Of a stretch of 64,000 nucleotides of DNA, positions 1 through 9,213 are shown piece after piece; position 1 is the first letter of the stretch; every line of letters starts with the position of its first letter. Made by a program: the position numbers and the translations under genes. The notes under the pieces are model-generated. The model did not search any database and was not told where the DNA came from. It saw only the letters and a list, made by a program, of their open reading frames with translations. This DNA is from Thioalkalivibrio sp. ALJT (GTDB lineage: Bacteria; Pseudomonadota; Gammaproteobacteria; Ectothiorhodospirales; Ectothiorhodospiraceae): contig NZ_KB907124.1 of assembly GCF_000381825.1 (NCBI RefSeq), positions 124,001 to 188,000 of the forward strand. The letters are read 5' to 3'.

Positions 1-273
1 TCAAACTGGGAACTGTCTTCCGGCCGCGCCGCGGCGGTGGTCAGCATGTTCGAATTGGTCGGGGTTGATCCCGAAAACCTGGTGGCGCTCGGCTATGGCG
101 AGCATCGCCCCATCGCGAGCAACGAGACCGCCGAAGGACGCGCGGAGAATCGGCGGGTGTCGATCGTGGTCCTCCCGGGCCGGGCTCCGCGTGCGGAAGG
201 TCAGCAGGAGCCGGAGCGGCTGCGCGAGGACCTGGGGCCGGCCCCGCTTCCGCTGGATGGAGACACACCATGA
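1..273 (+). CDS. motD: Flagellar stator protein MotD/MotB, C-terminal fragment
   Basis: This is the 3' end of a gene that starts before the window; the reading frame is open from base 1. The visible part is the end of an OmpA-like peptidoglycan-binding domain, with LVALGYGEHRPIASN and the following GRAENRRVSIVV, which is the family signature. MotB-type proteins anchor the stator to the cell wall. The next genes (parA, parP, cheW, DUF2802) follow motC-motD in Pseudomonas chemotaxis clusters, so MotD is the likeliest name; a plain MotB cannot be excluded. The stop overlaps the parA start by 3 bases. The tail after the domain is short and Pro/Glu-rich. Confidence 0.85.
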   Translation, partial: SNWELSSGRAAAVVSMFELVGVDPENLVALGYGEHRPIASNETAEGRAENRRVSIVVLPGRAPRAEGQQEPERLREDLGPAPLPLDGDTP

Positions 274-1070
274 AGGTCTGGGCAGTCGCGAACCAGAAGG
301 GGGGGGTGGGCAAGACCACGACCACGGTGACCCTGGGCGGGTTGTTGTCCGGGCCCGAGCAGCGGGTACTGCTGGTGGACGTGGATCCGCACGGCTCGCT
401 GACTGCCTACTTCGGGCATGACCCGGAGACCGCCACGCGAGGCGTGTACGAACTTTTCAGCCAGTGTGCCGAGGGGGTCTCGCCCGATCCGACCGGCTTG
501 ATCCGCGAAAGCCGGTTTCCGGGGCTGGACCTGCTGACTGCCAGTACCGCGCTGGCTACGCTCGATCGGCAGCTTGGTACCCGCAGTGGCATGGGGCTGG
601 TGCTGCGCCAGGCCCTGGAAAAGGTGGCCGGTTGCTACGATTACGTGCTGCTGGACTGCCCGCCCATGCTGGGGGTGTTGATGGTGAATGCCCTGGCTGC
701 CTGTGACGAGTTGCTGATCCCGGTACAGACGGAGTTTCTTGCCCTGAAGGGGCTCGAGCGGATGATCAACACGCTCAAGATGGTGCAGAAATCGCGCAAG
801 GGCGAGCTGCGCTACCGGATCATCCCGACCCTGTTCGATCGCCGCACACGAGCGGCCCACGAGGCCCTGGCGGAGCTGCGGCGCCAGTATGGCGATGATG
901 TCTGGCCGGGCGTGATCCCGGTCGATACCAAGTTCCGTGATGCCTCGAGTGCGGGTCAGCCGCTTTGCTTCATGATCCCGGATGCACGTGGTGTGCTGGC
1001 GTATTCGGATTTGCTCGAGGCGATCGGCGGACACTTGTCGGACCCTCATGAACGGAGGCGGCGCGGATGA
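270..1070 (+). CDS. parC: ParA-family ATPase of the chemotaxis cluster (ParC type)
   Basis: 266-residue MinD/ParA ATPase. A deviant Walker A (KGGVGKTT) lies at residues 10-17, a DVDPHGS switch motif follows near residue 40 and LLDCPP (Walker B region) near 130. In polar flagellates the ParC ATPase positions chemotaxis arrays at the cell pole together with ParP and CheA. Here it overlaps both motD and parP by a few bases, so the three genes are translationally coupled. Being inside a chemotaxis cluster makes ParC more likely than a chromosome-segregation ParA or the flagellar-number regulator FlhG. No DNA-binding N-terminal extension is present. Confidence 0.85.
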   Translation: MKVWAVANQKGGVGKTTTTVTLGGLLSGPEQRVLLVDVDPHGSLTAYFGHDPETATRGVYELFSQCAEGVSPDPTGLIRESRFPGLDLLTASTALATLDRQLGTRSGMGLVLRQALEKVAGCYDYVLLDCPPMLGVLMVNALAACDELLIPVQTEFLALKGLERMINTLKMVQKSRKGELRYRIIPTLFDRRTRAAHEALAELRRQYGDDVWPGVIPVDTKFRDASSAGQPLCFMIPDARGVLAYSDLLEAIGGHLSDPHERRRRG

Positions 1071-1741
1071 GTCGTGCGAATCCGGACAACCTGGCACTGA
1101 AGGCAGAGCCCGAGGCGCTGGACGACTATTTTGGCAGCCTGCTCGACGAGCCGGCGCCGTCACGGCCGTTGCTGCCCCCGGATATCCTGGAGCCGCGCCC
1201 GACGGTCGTGGAGCCGGAACCGACCGCGATCGTGGAAGCGCCAGGGGGGGTGGCAGAGGCCGCCGCCGCTGCGGCCGAGCCGGCAGAGCGCGAGTACGCG
1301 CGTCCGGAGGCGCCGTTCTCGGTGCTGGTGTTCGAGGCGGGCAATCTGACCTTGCTGGCCCCACTGGACGCCCTGGGCGGCGTGGCGCCACTGGACAGCC
1401 TGGAGGTGCGGCCAACCCCGAATCATTCGGTCTGGTACCTTGGACTGGCGGATACCCGGGAGGGGCGGGTGCAGCTGATTGACCTTGCCGCCGTGGTAAC
1501 CCCGGAAGGCCGCGAATACGAGCCGGACACGGCGCATCAGGTCGTGTTCCTGGCGGGTTCGCGCTTTGCGCTGGCCTGCCATGCGATTCACGGTACCCGG
1601 GTGATCCAGCCGGAGGCGCTGCGCTGGCGCAAGAAGCGGCGGCGACTCCCGTGGCTGGCCGGGGTGGAACGCGAGCAGATGGCCACGCTACTGGATCTGG
1701 AGGCGCTGGACCGAACCCTGGACGAGGGCGCCTGGGAGTAG
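1067..1741 (+). CDS. parP: ParP-like protein with CheW-type C-terminal domain
   Basis: 224 residues. The first ~80 residues are an acidic, Pro/Ala-rich linker; the rest (about 85-215) resembles a divergent CheW domain (FSVLVFEAGNLTLLAPLDAL, later VQLIDLAAVV). This layout matches ParP, whose CheW-like AIF domain binds ParC and CheA and keeps signalling arrays at the pole. The start overlaps the parC stop (ATGA). It lies directly before the canonical cheW, the order known from Vibrio and Pseudomonas. The symbol rests on architecture and order; a generic CheW-domain protein is the fallback. Confidence 0.75.
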   Translation: MSRANPDNLALKAEPEALDDYFGSLLDEPAPSRPLLPPDILEPRPTVVEPEPTAIVEAPGGVAEAAAAAAEPAEREYARPEAPFSVLVFEAGNLTLLAPLDALGGVAPLDSLEVRPTPNHSVWYLGLADTREGRVQLIDLAAVVTPEGREYEPDTAHQVVFLAGSRFALACHAIHGTRVIQPEALRWRKKRRRLPWLAGVEREQMATLLDLEALDRTLDEGAWE

Positions 1742-1759
1742 GTCATACCCGCGCGCCAT

Positions 1760-1786
1760 TCAAGCATGGCCGTCGCCGGCCGATAC
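1760..1786 (+). promoter_or_regulatory. Putative sigma-28 (FliA) promoter of cheW
   Basis: TCAA at 1760-1763, a spacer of exactly 15 bases, then GCCGATAC at 1779-1786. The FliA consensus is TAAA-N15-GCCGATAA, so there is one mismatch in each element and the spacing is correct. It lies about 60 bases before the cheW start, in the only sizeable gap of this cluster, and would let cheW and later genes be expressed with the late flagellar class. Confidence 0.5.
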
Positions 1787-1847
1787 ACCGGTCAGGAGCG
1801 CATACCATCAGGGAAACCCTGCCGCCGGAGCGAACAACGAGGACGAC

Positions 1848-2333
1848 ATGAGCAGCGCACAAAATGCAGAAGCCCTGGCCAAGGCCGACACCGCTCCGTA
1901 TGTGACGTTCAGCCTGGCGGACGAGACCTATGCGATCGACGTACTCCAGGTGCAGGAGGTTCTGAAGGTCGCGGAGATCGCACCGGTCCCCGGGGTGCCG
2001 GACTATATCCTGGGGATCATCAACCTGCGCGGTAACGTGGTGACAGTGATCGATGCCCGGCGGCGCATGGGGCTGGAGGATCGCGAACCCACCGATACCT
2101 CGCGCATCGTGATCATCGACGTGGATAATCAGAATGTGGGCATTCTGGTGGACTCGGTGTCCGAGGTGGTTCGGATTTCCACGGATGCCATCGAGCCTGC
2201 GCCGGAGGTCGGCAACGACACCAGCAGCCGTTTTATCGAGGGCGTCACCAGTACGGATGAAGGCCTGACCATCCTGGTGGACCTGAACAAGTTGCTGTCC
2301 GATGAGGAGTGGGCGCAGCTGCGCGAATTGTAG
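1848..2333 (+). CDS. cheW: Chemotaxis coupling protein CheW
   Basis: 161 residues, a single CheW domain covering about residues 15-155 (YVTFSLADETYAIDVLQVQE, then VPDYILGIINLRG, a typical CheW core). CheW links chemoreceptors to the histidine kinase CheA on the inner face of the membrane. Length and motifs are canonical, unlike the upstream ParP. An ACGAGGACG stretch just before the ATG serves as ribosome-binding site. A FliA-type promoter lies in the 106-base gap upstream. Confidence 0.95.
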   Translation: MSSAQNAEALAKADTAPYVTFSLADETYAIDVLQVQEVLKVAEIAPVPGVPDYILGIINLRGNVVTVIDARRRMGLEDREPTDTSRIVIIDVDNQNVGILVDSVSEVVRISTDAIEPAPEVGNDTSSRFIEGVTSTDEGLTILVDLNKLLSDEEWAQLREL

Positions 2334-2390
2334 GGCGCCCACCACGGGCACTGAACGAGACCATGAGAGGCGGTAGCCGGGAGGTGTGCC

Positions 2391-2576
2391 ATGGTCGACG
2401 AGCTGCAGCCGGATCGGACCGTGCGTCCGGTCCATACGACTGTCCCGGGCCGCCAACTGAGCGATGACCATGATCGCGACCCGGTGTTTCGGCCCGCGAT
2501 TCGGCCGACCCAGCAGCGCCCGCCACGTAAGGAAGAACGTCGTCCACGCCGTGGTCTGATCGACGACTACGCCTGA
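2391..2576 (+). CDS. Small basic/acidic orphan protein in chemotaxis cluster
   Basis: 61-residue reading frame with a good ribosome-binding site (GGGAGGTG a few bases before ATG), lying 57 bases after cheW in the same direction. The product is highly charged, with no hydrophobic segment or recognised domain: an acidic first half, then PPRKEERRPRRG, and a C-terminal LIDDYA. It is predicted to be soluble and disordered. The Shine-Dalgarno and its place between cheW and the DUF2802 gene argue for a real gene; shortness and lack of a known family argue for caution. Function unknown. Confidence 0.55.
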   Translation: MVDELQPDRTVRPVHTTVPGRQLSDDHDRDPVFRPAIRPTQQRPPRKEERRPRRGLIDDYA

Positions 2577-2722
2577 ATTCGGCCCGTTGCGCCCGGCCGG
2601 TGCGGCGTTCGGGCGGTGGTCGTTGACCTTCGAGAACGCGGTTTTGCCGATCCGTCCTGCTGGTCAGCCGGCCCTGATTCACGCGACAATCGGGTTGCTC
2701 AGGGCTTGAGGGGACAGGTGCG

Positions 2723-3157
2723 ATGGGTGAGGGATTACTGATATGGCTCGTTGTTTTGGTGGCCTTGCTCGCGACGGTCGTTGCGGCCTTCGCCGTTGGC
2801 CTGGTGGTCCTGCTGCGTCGCCAGCTTGCCGCTCTGCGCGAGGATCACCAGCGTCAGGCGACCTCGGTCATGGCCCTGAAAGGCGCGATGAAGGCCCTGT
2901 CCGAGGGGATGGCCTCGCACGGTCAGGCACAGGCCTCGGTGCAACGCGCGCTGGAACGCCTGCATGACCAGCACAGCGAACTGCGCGCTCGAGAGGGCGA
3001 CAGTGGCACCTATGAACAGGCGATTCGTCTGATTCAGGAGGGCCACGGCCGTGAGGAAGTGCGGCGTCGCTGCGGGTTGACGACGAATGAACTGGATCTG
3101 TTGTTCAGCCTGCACGGTTCCGGCACTGCGGATGCCCGCACGGGCCGATCTTCATGA
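2723..3157 (+). CDS. DUF2802 membrane protein of the chemotaxis cluster
   Basis: 144 residues. One N-terminal transmembrane helix (about residues 5-30, very Leu/Val-rich), then a helical, probably coiled-coil stretch (about 35-90), then a C-terminal helix-turn-helix-like DUF2802 segment with YEQAIRLIQEGHGREEVRRR and CGLTTNELDLLFSLH. The family is found almost only behind cheW in gammaproteobacterial flagellar clusters; its job is not established. The end overlaps the convergent FlhB-like gene by 6 bases. Confidence 0.8.
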   Translation: MGEGLLIWLVVLVALLATVVAAFAVGLVVLLRRQLAALREDHQRQATSVMALKGAMKALSEGMASHGQAQASVQRALERLHDQHSELRAREGDSGTYEQAIRLIQEGHGREEVRRRCGLTTNELDLLFSLHGSGTADARTGRSS

Positions 3158-3493
3158 TGGTGGCTGGCGCCCGCGATAGCCGGTATCGCGGTCGTCCGGC
3201 GTAATCCCTGCCAGCACGAACACGAACGCCAGGATCTCGGCCACGGCCACGTACAGCTCCTCCGGAATCTCGCTGCCCAGCGGGATTTGCGCAAGGGCCT
3301 CGCTCAGGGCCGGGTCCTGATGCAGAGGGATGCCATGTTCTTCGGCCAGGCGCAGGATGGCCTCGGCCGTCAGCCCCGAGCCACTGGCGGTGATCCGTGG
3401 CGCGTGTCGTCGATCCCACTCCAGTGCCACTGCACGGGCCGGGGGTGGTATACCCCGATCCGCTCCGGTTTTTCCGTTATCACGTGTACCCAT
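3152..3493 (-). CDS. Stand-alone FlhB C-terminal-like protein (EscU/FhlB type)
   Basis: 113 residues resembling only the cytoplasmic tail of the flagellar export switch protein FlhB: AVALEWDRRHAPRI near residue 20 and a later segment with GIPLHQDPALSEAL and IPEELYVAVAEILAFV, typical of the FlhB/YscU tail. The transmembrane part and the NPTH autocleavage motif are absent. Such detached tails usually sit next to fliK, as here (3-base gap), and are thought to affect export-substrate specificity. It shares a transcript with fliK and is convergent with the DUF2802 gene. Confidence 0.8.
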   Translation of the reverse strand: MGTRDNGKTGADRGIPPPARAVALEWDRRHAPRITASGSGLTAEAILRLAEEHGIPLHQDPALSEALAQIPLGSEIPEELYVAVAEILAFVFVLAGITPDDRDTGYRGRQPPS

Positions 3494-3496
3494 GCC

Positions 3497-4780
3497 TCAG
3501 GCCTGTTCGTTCAATATCCGGACACTGTCGCGGGGCTGCGGTTCGGGGTCGACCTCGCCCTGACGGACCGACACGGTCGTGACCTGCAGTTCTCGCTGCC
3601 CGAGGCGTTCTCGCAGGTCGGGCAGCTCCGTACGCAATCTCGCGACCGTATCCGGCTGACTCGCGGTGAAATGCACCTGAATCTGGCCCGCGCGAGTGGA
3701 CACTGCGATGCGAGTGGGGCCCATGTCGGCAAGATTCAGGGTCAGTACGATGGACCAGCGCGCTTCTTCTTCCACACCCGCGCGGGCCTCGCGCCGGATC
3801 TCCGCCAGGATTCCCTGCACGCCCTGATCACTGCGCAACGGCAGTTCGAAGAACCAGCGCGGATTGCCGGATTCATCGTCGGACATGGTATGCAGTGATT
3901 GCAGCTGCAGCGTGGTGACTCGCTTCAGCAGCCCCTCGAGGAGCGCGTTCATGGCGGGCAGGGCCGCGGCATTTGCAGGGGCAGGGGGTGCGCTGGCCGC
4001 GGTTTGCGGACGGGCTTCTGTGCGCAGTTGACGCAGCTGGTCCGCGGCCCGCAGCAATTGTGCCTTGAGGTCCGCACCCAGGACCGGGTAGGCGGCCTGC
4101 CCGCGCGCGCTCTGTCCCAGCATGGCTTCCAGCCACAGGCCTGACTGCTGGACCTGCTGGCGCAGGGTGTCCGGGCGCGCAAGCTGTCCCGGATGCGGAA
4201 GGGATTCCAGTACGTGTTGTAGCGCAGCCGGGGCCGGTGTCGCCTGGCCGGGGCCAGTCATGGCGTCGAGACGCACACCGCGGCCGGCCAGGCTGGCCAG
4301 GCTCTGCAGCGCAGCGGCAAGGGGACGGGCACCGGGCAGCTGGTAGCGCAGTTCCTGTCCCAGCCATTGCTGGGCGGGGTTCCGGGCCTCCGAACCCGGC
4401 GCGCGGGCCTGGCCGCGTTCGCCGGGAAGCGGCATCAGCCGCACCTCCAGCCGCGGTTCCGTTCGGACGACCTCCATCATCATGACAGGGCTGCGCGCGC
4501 CCGTTGCGGGCCGGTTCAGCAGGGCATCGGGCAGGTGACCGGCAATCCGGGCGGTGATGACGCTTGTCGCGGCGGGACCCGTGGAGGCCGGGACGGGTAT
4601 GCCCCCAGCCGGACGGTCCAGGCGCAGTCGGACCTCCCGCTGGCCGACGCGTTCCACCAGTTGGACCTCCATGCGGGCCCCGGGCGCCAGCGCGGGACGT
4701 TCGCTGCTGCCTTGCGTCGCCGTTGTGCCAACACCCGGAGGGCTCCAGCCGGGTGCGCGGGGACCGCTGAGATCGGCCAT
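3497..4780 (-). CDS. fliK: Flagellar hook-length control protein FliK
   Basis: 427 residues. The start at 4780 (MADLSG) is preferred over one 42 bases upstream because GGGAG stands 6 bases before it. The N-terminal ~300 residues are low-complexity Ala/Gln/Pro-rich, as in FliK rulers. The C-terminal ~110 residues form the conserved FliK domain (RWFFELPL, then WSIVLTLNLADMGPTRIAVS). FliK is secreted, measures the hook and switches export specificity through the FlhB tail, which fits the FlhB-like gene after it. Bases 4781-5034 separate it from the divergent phosphatase; I see no clear feature there. Confidence 0.85.
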   Translation of the reverse strand: MADLSGPRAPGWSPPGVGTTATQGSSERPALAPGARMEVQLVERVGQREVRLRLDRPAGGIPVPASTGPAATSVITARIAGHLPDALLNRPATGARSPVMMMEVVRTEPRLEVRLMPLPGERGQARAPGSEARNPAQQWLGQELRYQLPGARPLAAALQSLASLAGRGVRLDAMTGPGQATPAPAALQHVLESLPHPGQLARPDTLRQQVQQSGLWLEAMLGQSARGQAAYPVLGADLKAQLLRAADQLRQLRTEARPQTAASAPPAPANAAALPAMNALLEGLLKRVTTLQLQSLHTMSDDESGNPRWFFELPLRSDQGVQGILAEIRREARAGVEEEARWSIVLTLNLADMGPTRIAVSTRAGQIQVHFTASQPDTVARLRTELPDLRERLGQRELQVTTVSVRQGEVDPEPQPRDSVRILNEQA

Positions 4781-5034
4781 GGGCTGCTCCCGAGATCCAG
4801 TCAAGGTGACAGCATCGCACACTTGGCGTCAGCACGAGGGAAACACATGCTGCGCGGGTACATGTTCGCGGCGGCGTCGCTTGTACTTGCGTTCGATCCG
4901 AGGTGACTGCTCCCGGATAACATGGCGTGCTGTCGTGAGGGCATGCATGAGTCCGTGCCTGCGGGGCCGCGACAGGACCGGTATGGCGACGGGTTTGTTA
5001 TCCTGATGCGGTTTTCGTTACCGGTTTTGAGGCG

Positions 5035-5544
5035 ATGTCGAAGATTCGGGTGTTAATGGTGTGTCTGGGCAATATCTGTCGTTCGCCGATGGCGCACGGG
5101 GTGTTCGAGGCGCGCGTGCGTGAACAGGGCCTGACAGGGGCGATCGAAGTGGACTCGGCCGGGACGGCCGGCTACCACATTGGCGCTCAGGCGGACCGGC
5201 GCGCCCGCCAGGAGGCCCGGTCACGCGGGTACGATCTCGAACATCTGCGGGCCAGACGACTGGAACCGGAGGATTTTCTGGAATTTGACTACATCCTGAC
5301 CATGGATGACGCGAACTTCCAGAATGCGGAACGCATCCGCCCGGAGAACGCCCGGGCGGAACTGCTGCGTTTTCTGGATTTTGCGCCCCACAGTGGGAAG
5401 ACCGAGGTTCCTGATCCCTATTACGGGGGTGACGAGGGCTTTGCGCACGTGATGGATCTGGTCGAAATGGGCGCGGACGGCCTGCTGAACCACATTCGTG
5501 CGCGGCATGGGTTCCCCTCGCGGCACACGGCGTCACTTGATTAG
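5035..5544 (+). CDS. Low-molecular-weight protein-tyrosine phosphatase
   Basis: 169 residues. The P-loop VCLGNICRSP contains catalytic Cys10 and Arg16 (C-x5-R), and the general acid is Asp127 in VPDPYYGG. The single domain has the usual family length. Members dephosphorylate phosphotyrosine, often on exopolysaccharide kinases, but no such kinase or capsule gene is next to it, so the partner is unknown. The cysteine chemistry is shared with arsenate reductases; the DPYY motif supports the phosphatase reading. It appears monocistronic. Confidence 0.92.
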   Translation: MSKIRVLMVCLGNICRSPMAHGVFEARVREQGLTGAIEVDSAGTAGYHIGAQADRRARQEARSRGYDLEHLRARRLEPEDFLEFDYILTMDDANFQNAERIRPENARAELLRFLDFAPHSGKTEVPDPYYGGDEGFAHVMDLVEMGADGLLNHIRARHGFPSRHTASLD

Positions 5545-5673
5545 GAACGAGCGTCCGCCAGTCATCGGGCCGCAGGATCGCAGGATGGGATGGGCCCGAT
5601 AAATCCCATCAGGAGCGGTGCGCCACTGGGGCGAGGTGCGTTGCGCTCAACCGCACCCTCTCTCGAGGTGCAT

Positions 5674-5703
5674 AGCGGGACTATGTAAAGCGGGACCATG
5701 TAA
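5674..5703. repeat. Two tandem 15-bp units
   Basis: AGCGGGACTATGTAA is followed directly by AGCGGGACCATGTAA: two 15-base units with one difference, in the 369-base gap between the phosphatase and rne. The rest of this gap holds a dispersed repeat, an 8-bp tandem array and the rne terminator; no gene is credible in it. Confidence 0.8.
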
Positions 5704-5724
5704 CAAGAGAGAGAACGGACGCTC

Positions 5725-5763
5725 TCCCGTACGCGCAGCAGAACCGTCTTGAATCCGACAGGC
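5725..5763. repeat. Dispersed repeat A, copy 1
   Basis: 39-base stretch beginning TCCCGTACGCGCAG and ending ATCCGACAGGC. It matches 12098-12136 at 33 of 39 positions with no gap; the outer ends are identical and the middle varies. Both copies lie in intergenic DNA shortly after a plus-strand gene and before a minus-strand gene end. Confidence 0.75.
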
Positions 5764-5782
5764 TCCCGGCCGAGGGTGTAAG

Positions 5783-5827
5783 CGTCGTCCCGTCGTCCCG
5801 TCGTCCCGTCGTCCCGTCGTCCCGTCG
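5783..5827. repeat. 8-bp tandem repeat (CGTCGTCC, five units plus five bases)
   Basis: Five perfect head-to-tail copies of CGTCGTCC and a further CGTCG. Such an array is prone to slippage and its copy number probably differs between strains. It lies between the phosphatase gene and the rne terminator, outside any convincing reading frame. It is not a CRISPR: there are no spacers. Confidence 0.9.
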
Positions 5828-5855
5828 GGCGTTGACGGTGAGGGGGTAGCCCCCT

Positions 5856-5886
5856 GAAAAGAAGAGCCCGCCTCAAGGGCGGGCTC
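5856..5886 (-). terminator. Rho-independent terminator of rne
   Basis: On the minus strand, GAGCCCGCC and its complement (5864-5872 with 5878-5886) form a 9-bp GC-rich stem with a 5-base loop, followed by TCTTTTC. It stands 28 bases after the rne stop codon. Confidence 0.85.
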
Positions 5887-5913
5887 GGGTGTTGCCGGGG
5901 CCGTGCTGGCCTG

Positions 5914-8900
5914 TCAGTCACCGTCCTTGCGTTCTGTTTCGGTCCCGGTGGCGGGCTTCTCCGCTTTCGGCTTCTCGGCTGCCGGTTTCTTTACCGCTTC
6001 CGGGGCATCGGTAGCGGATCCTGCCTGCGCGGAGTCCGGTTTTGCATCGGCCCCGGTCGCCGGTGATGATGCGGAACGTACCTGTTCCGGCTCGCCGCTC
6101 GCAGGGGGCGTCGAGTTGTCTTCGCCCTGGGGCTGCCTGGCCCGGCCACGACTGCGGCGGGGCTTGGGTGCAGGCTTGTCGGCATCGGCCGGGGTCGTCT
6201 TCGTCTCCGCTGTGGCGGCAGAGGTCGAAGCGCCGGCGGCATCCGCGGTGTCATCTGGCGCCGAAGCATCCTTTTCGCTGCCGTTTCCGATCGGCTCGGC
6301 ATCCGCGGCGGGCTTGCGCTTGCGACCACCCCGGGAGCGGGATGCCGGACTGTCCGCCTTCGCAGCGGCCGCCGCGGCGCCGCTGTCCTCTGGGCCCGTC
6401 TCGTTGCTGGCAGCAGTTTTACGGGCCTGATCCTTACCGGGTTGGGGCTCGCCTGGCGAAGCGGCGTCGGCAGGACCGGTGTTCGCTTGCGCGCGGTCCC
6501 GCTCGCCGGTTTCGGTTTTGGCGGCAGGTTTCTCCTGACTGCGTTCCCCCGCATCGGCCCCGGCAGCAGGCTTCTCGCTGCTGCCTTCTGTGGTGTCTGG
6601 CCCGGAGGCCGCCTTCGTGTTGTCACCTTCCTTCGCATCGTGCTGGGGGGCAGGCTTTTCGCCACCTGCGCCGGCATCTTTTCTGGCGCTCGGCTTCTCG
6701 TTGCTGCTGTCCCCGGTGCCTTGCGTGCCGGTCGGCTTTTCGCTGCCGCCGTCACCGGATGGAGCAGCAGCGCCGCTGCCGGTTGCGTCATCGGAGCCGG
6801 ATGGGGCCGCCTTGTCGCTCGATGCGTCACGGGACGAATCGGCTCCCTGTTCACCCGAGGAGCGGCCACGCCCGCCGCGCCGGCGCCCGCCACGCCGGGA
6901 GCGCCGGCTGCGGCTGCGGCCCTTGCCGCTGTCATCCTGCTCCTGGGCCTCGGGGCCCCGGGATTCGCCGCTCGCCCCGCCATCTCCGCCGGTTGCGGCC
7001 GGGTCCTTGCTGCGGGCTGGCTTGTCAGCGGTCTTGTCGGCCGATTTATCCGTGCGCTTGCCGGATGCCGCTTCCGCCGCCGGGGCCTTGTCGGCCTCGG
7101 TCTTTTGCGCTGCGCCATCCTTTTTGCCGCCCCCGCGGCGGGAACGCCCCTTGCCGGCGGACTCGGACTTGTCGCCCGGCTTGCCGTTGCCACCGCGCCC
7201 GCGGCCCCGGCCGCCGGACTTGGCACCTCGGCCGCCGTCGGATTTGTGGTCGCCGCTGCGCTTGTTAGGGGTGTCTTCCTGTTCTTCCTGCGCGGCGGGG
7301 CGTGCATTGGGGAACAGCGACGACCAGATCCGGGTGAAGAAGCCGGGTTGTTCGACGGGTGCGGATGAGGGGGCCGGGCTTTCCGGCGCGGCATCACTCA
7401 CCGGTGCCGGGCCGGTCATCTTCACACCCTGAACCATGGGTTTTTCGACCTTGCCGCGCCGTTCGCGATGGGAGTCGCCTTCTTCTTCCTCGATCTCCAC
7501 CAGTTCATGCGAGCCGCGATCGCTGACCGCCTCTTCGCGCTCGTCGCCGCGTACCCGCCGCACCTCGAACTTCGGGGTGAGGTACTGCGGGTTGGGGATG
7601 ATGCTGATGTCGACCTTGTGACGATCTTCGATGTCGGTGATCGACTCGCGCTTCTCGTTCAACAGGAAGGTGCCGACATCGACCGGGACCTGGGCCAGGA
7701 CCAGGCCGGTACGGTCCTTCATGGCCTCTTCCTCGATCAGACGCAGGATCGACAGGGCCAGCGACTCCACGCTGCGTACCTGACCGTGACCCTGACAGCG
7801 CGGACAGGTGATCTGGGACGATTCACCCAGCGAGGAACGCAGGCGCTGACGCGACATTTCCAGCAGGCCGAAGCGGCTGATGCGGCCGATCTGGACGCGC
7901 GCGCGGTCCATTTCCAAGGCTTCGCGCAGCCGGTTCTCGACCTCACGCTGGTGCTTGTTGGCGTTCATGTCAATGAAGTCGATCACGATCAGACCGCCCA
8001 GATCGCGTATGCGCAACTGGCGCGCGACTTCCTCCGCGGCTTCGAGATTGGTATGAAACGCGGTTTCCTCGATGTCGCCGCCCTTGGTGGAGCGGGCCGA
8101 ATTCACATCGATGGAGATCAGGGCCTCGGTGTGGTCGATCACCAGTGCGCCCCCGGAGGGCAGAGTGACCTCGCGGTCGAAGGCGCTTTCGATCTGGCTT
8201 TCGATTTGGTAGCGGTTGAACAGCGGGACCGGGTCGTCGTAGCGCTTCAGCTTGCGCAGGCTGTTTGGCATGACCAGCCGAACGAAATCCTCCGCCTGCT
8301 GGTAGACGCCGTCATCGTCAATGATGACCTCGCCCACATCGTTGCGCATGTGGTCGCGCAGGGCCCGGATGATGACGTTGCTTTCCTGGTGGATCAGGGC
8401 CGGGGCCTTGGCCTTTGCGGCGGCCTCGGTGACGGCAGACCAGAGGGCGGTCATGTAGTCCAGGTCCCACTGCAGTTCTTCCGTGCTGCGGCCGACGCCG
8501 GCAGTGCGCGCGATCACGCCCATTCCCTCGGGCATGTTCAGGCCGGACAGGGCGTCCCGCAGCGAGGCGCGGTCCTCGCCCTCGATCCGGCGCGACACGC
8601 CGCCCGCCTTCGGGTTATTGGGCATCAGGACCAGATAGCGGCCCGCGAGGCTGATGTAAGTCGTCAGGGCCGCGCCCTTGTTGCCGCGCTCTTCCTTTTC
8701 GACCTGGACGAGAAGTTCGGTCCCTTCCTTCAGGTAGTCGCGGATGGGCTTGTCCGCATCCGCGCTCGCGCCCACTGCGGAGTAGGCAATCTCCTTGAAC
8801 GGGAGGAATCCGTGGCGATCAGCACCAAAGTTGACGAACGCCGCTTCCAGGCTGGGTTCGACTCGGGTGATCCGGGCCTTGTAGATGTTGGCCTTCTTGC

Positions 8901-9006
8901 GTTCGCGGGAGGGAAGTTCGATGTCGAGGTCGTACAGCCTCTGGCCGTCGACCATGGCCACCCGCAGCTCTTCGGGCTGGGTGGCATTGATCAGGATGCG
9001 TTTCAT
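5914..9006 (-). CDS. rne: Ribonuclease E
   Basis: 1030 residues; endonuclease for mRNA decay and rRNA/tRNA processing, scaffold of the degradosome at the inner membrane. An S1 domain spans about residues 37-120. Catalytic Asp300 (SIDVN) and Asp343 (VIDFIDM) match Asp303 and Asp346 of E. coli. The Zn-link cysteines are 401 and 404 (CPRCQGHG). After residue ~480 comes a long disordered tail rich in Lys, Ala, Pro and Glu, with Arg-rich RNA-binding patches and repeated EKPA units. A hydrophobic/aromatic stretch at 555-567 ([11 protein letters not shown]) resembles the membrane-targeting helix. It is divergent from rluC, the ancestral gammaproteobacterial order. Confidence 0.97.
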   Translation of the reverse strand: MKRILINATQPEELRVAMVDGQRLYDLDIELPSRERKKANIYKARITRVEPSLEAAFVNFGADRHGFLPFKEIAYSAVGASADADKPIRDYLKEGTELLVQVEKEERGNKGAALTTYISLAGRYLVLMPNNPKAGGVSRRIEGEDRASLRDALSGLNMPEGMGVIARTAGVGRSTEELQWDLDYMTALWSAVTEAAAKAKAPALIHQESNVIIRALRDHMRNDVGEVIIDDDGVYQQAEDFVRLVMPNSLRKLKRYDDPVPLFNRYQIESQIESAFDREVTLPSGGALVIDHTEALISIDVNSARSTKGGDIEETAFHTNLEAAEEVARQLRIRDLGGLIVIDFIDMNANKHQREVENRLREALEMDRARVQIGRISRFGLLEMSRQRLRSSLGESSQITCPRCQGHGQVRSVESLALSILRLIEEEAMKDRTGLVLAQVPVDVGTFLLNEKRESITDIEDRHKVDISIIPNPQYLTPKFEVRRVRGDEREEAVSDRGSHELVEIEEEEGDSHRERRGKVEKPMVQGVKMTGPAPVSDAAPESPAPSSAPVEQPGFFTRIWSSLFPNARPAAQEEQEDTPNKRSGDHKSDGGRGAKSGGRGRGRGGNGKPGDKSESAGKGRSRRGGGKKDGAAQKTEADKAPAAEAASGKRTDKSADKTADKPARSKDPAATGGDGGASGESRGPEAQEQDDSGKGRSRSRRSRRGGRRRGGRGRSSGEQGADSSRDASSDKAAPSGSDDATGSGAAAPSGDGGSEKPTGTQGTGDSSNEKPSARKDAGAGGEKPAPQHDAKEGDNTKAASGPDTTEGSSEKPAAGADAGERSQEKPAAKTETGERDRAQANTGPADAASPGEPQPGKDQARKTAASNETGPEDSGAAAAAAKADSPASRSRGGRKRKPAADAEPIGNGSEKDASAPDDTADAAGASTSAATAETKTTPADADKPAPKPRRSRGRARQPQGEDNSTPPASGEPEQVRSASSPATGADAKPDSAQAGSATDAPEAVKKPAAEKPKAEKPATGTETERKDGD

Positions 9007-9213
9007 GCAATGGACTCGGTCGGAAGTCCTGGCAACCAGCGGCGATACCGGGGATCCGGGTGGCGGCGAACGCGCGGCGAGACAGCAACGGGAATGTACG
9101 CGCGCTCACAGCGGCGGCGCGTAGCGAAAGCCAGCGCGCAAGCCAGGTGTTCACCAGCAACCACGGGAGCAGCCGCCTGCGGGAGGCGGGGCCGGGAAGA
9201 CAGGACTGGGTTA

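Noticed and set aside
5783-5827. Possible CRISPR or phase-variation repeat in a gene
   Set aside because: 8-bp units without spacers, and outside any supported reading frame.
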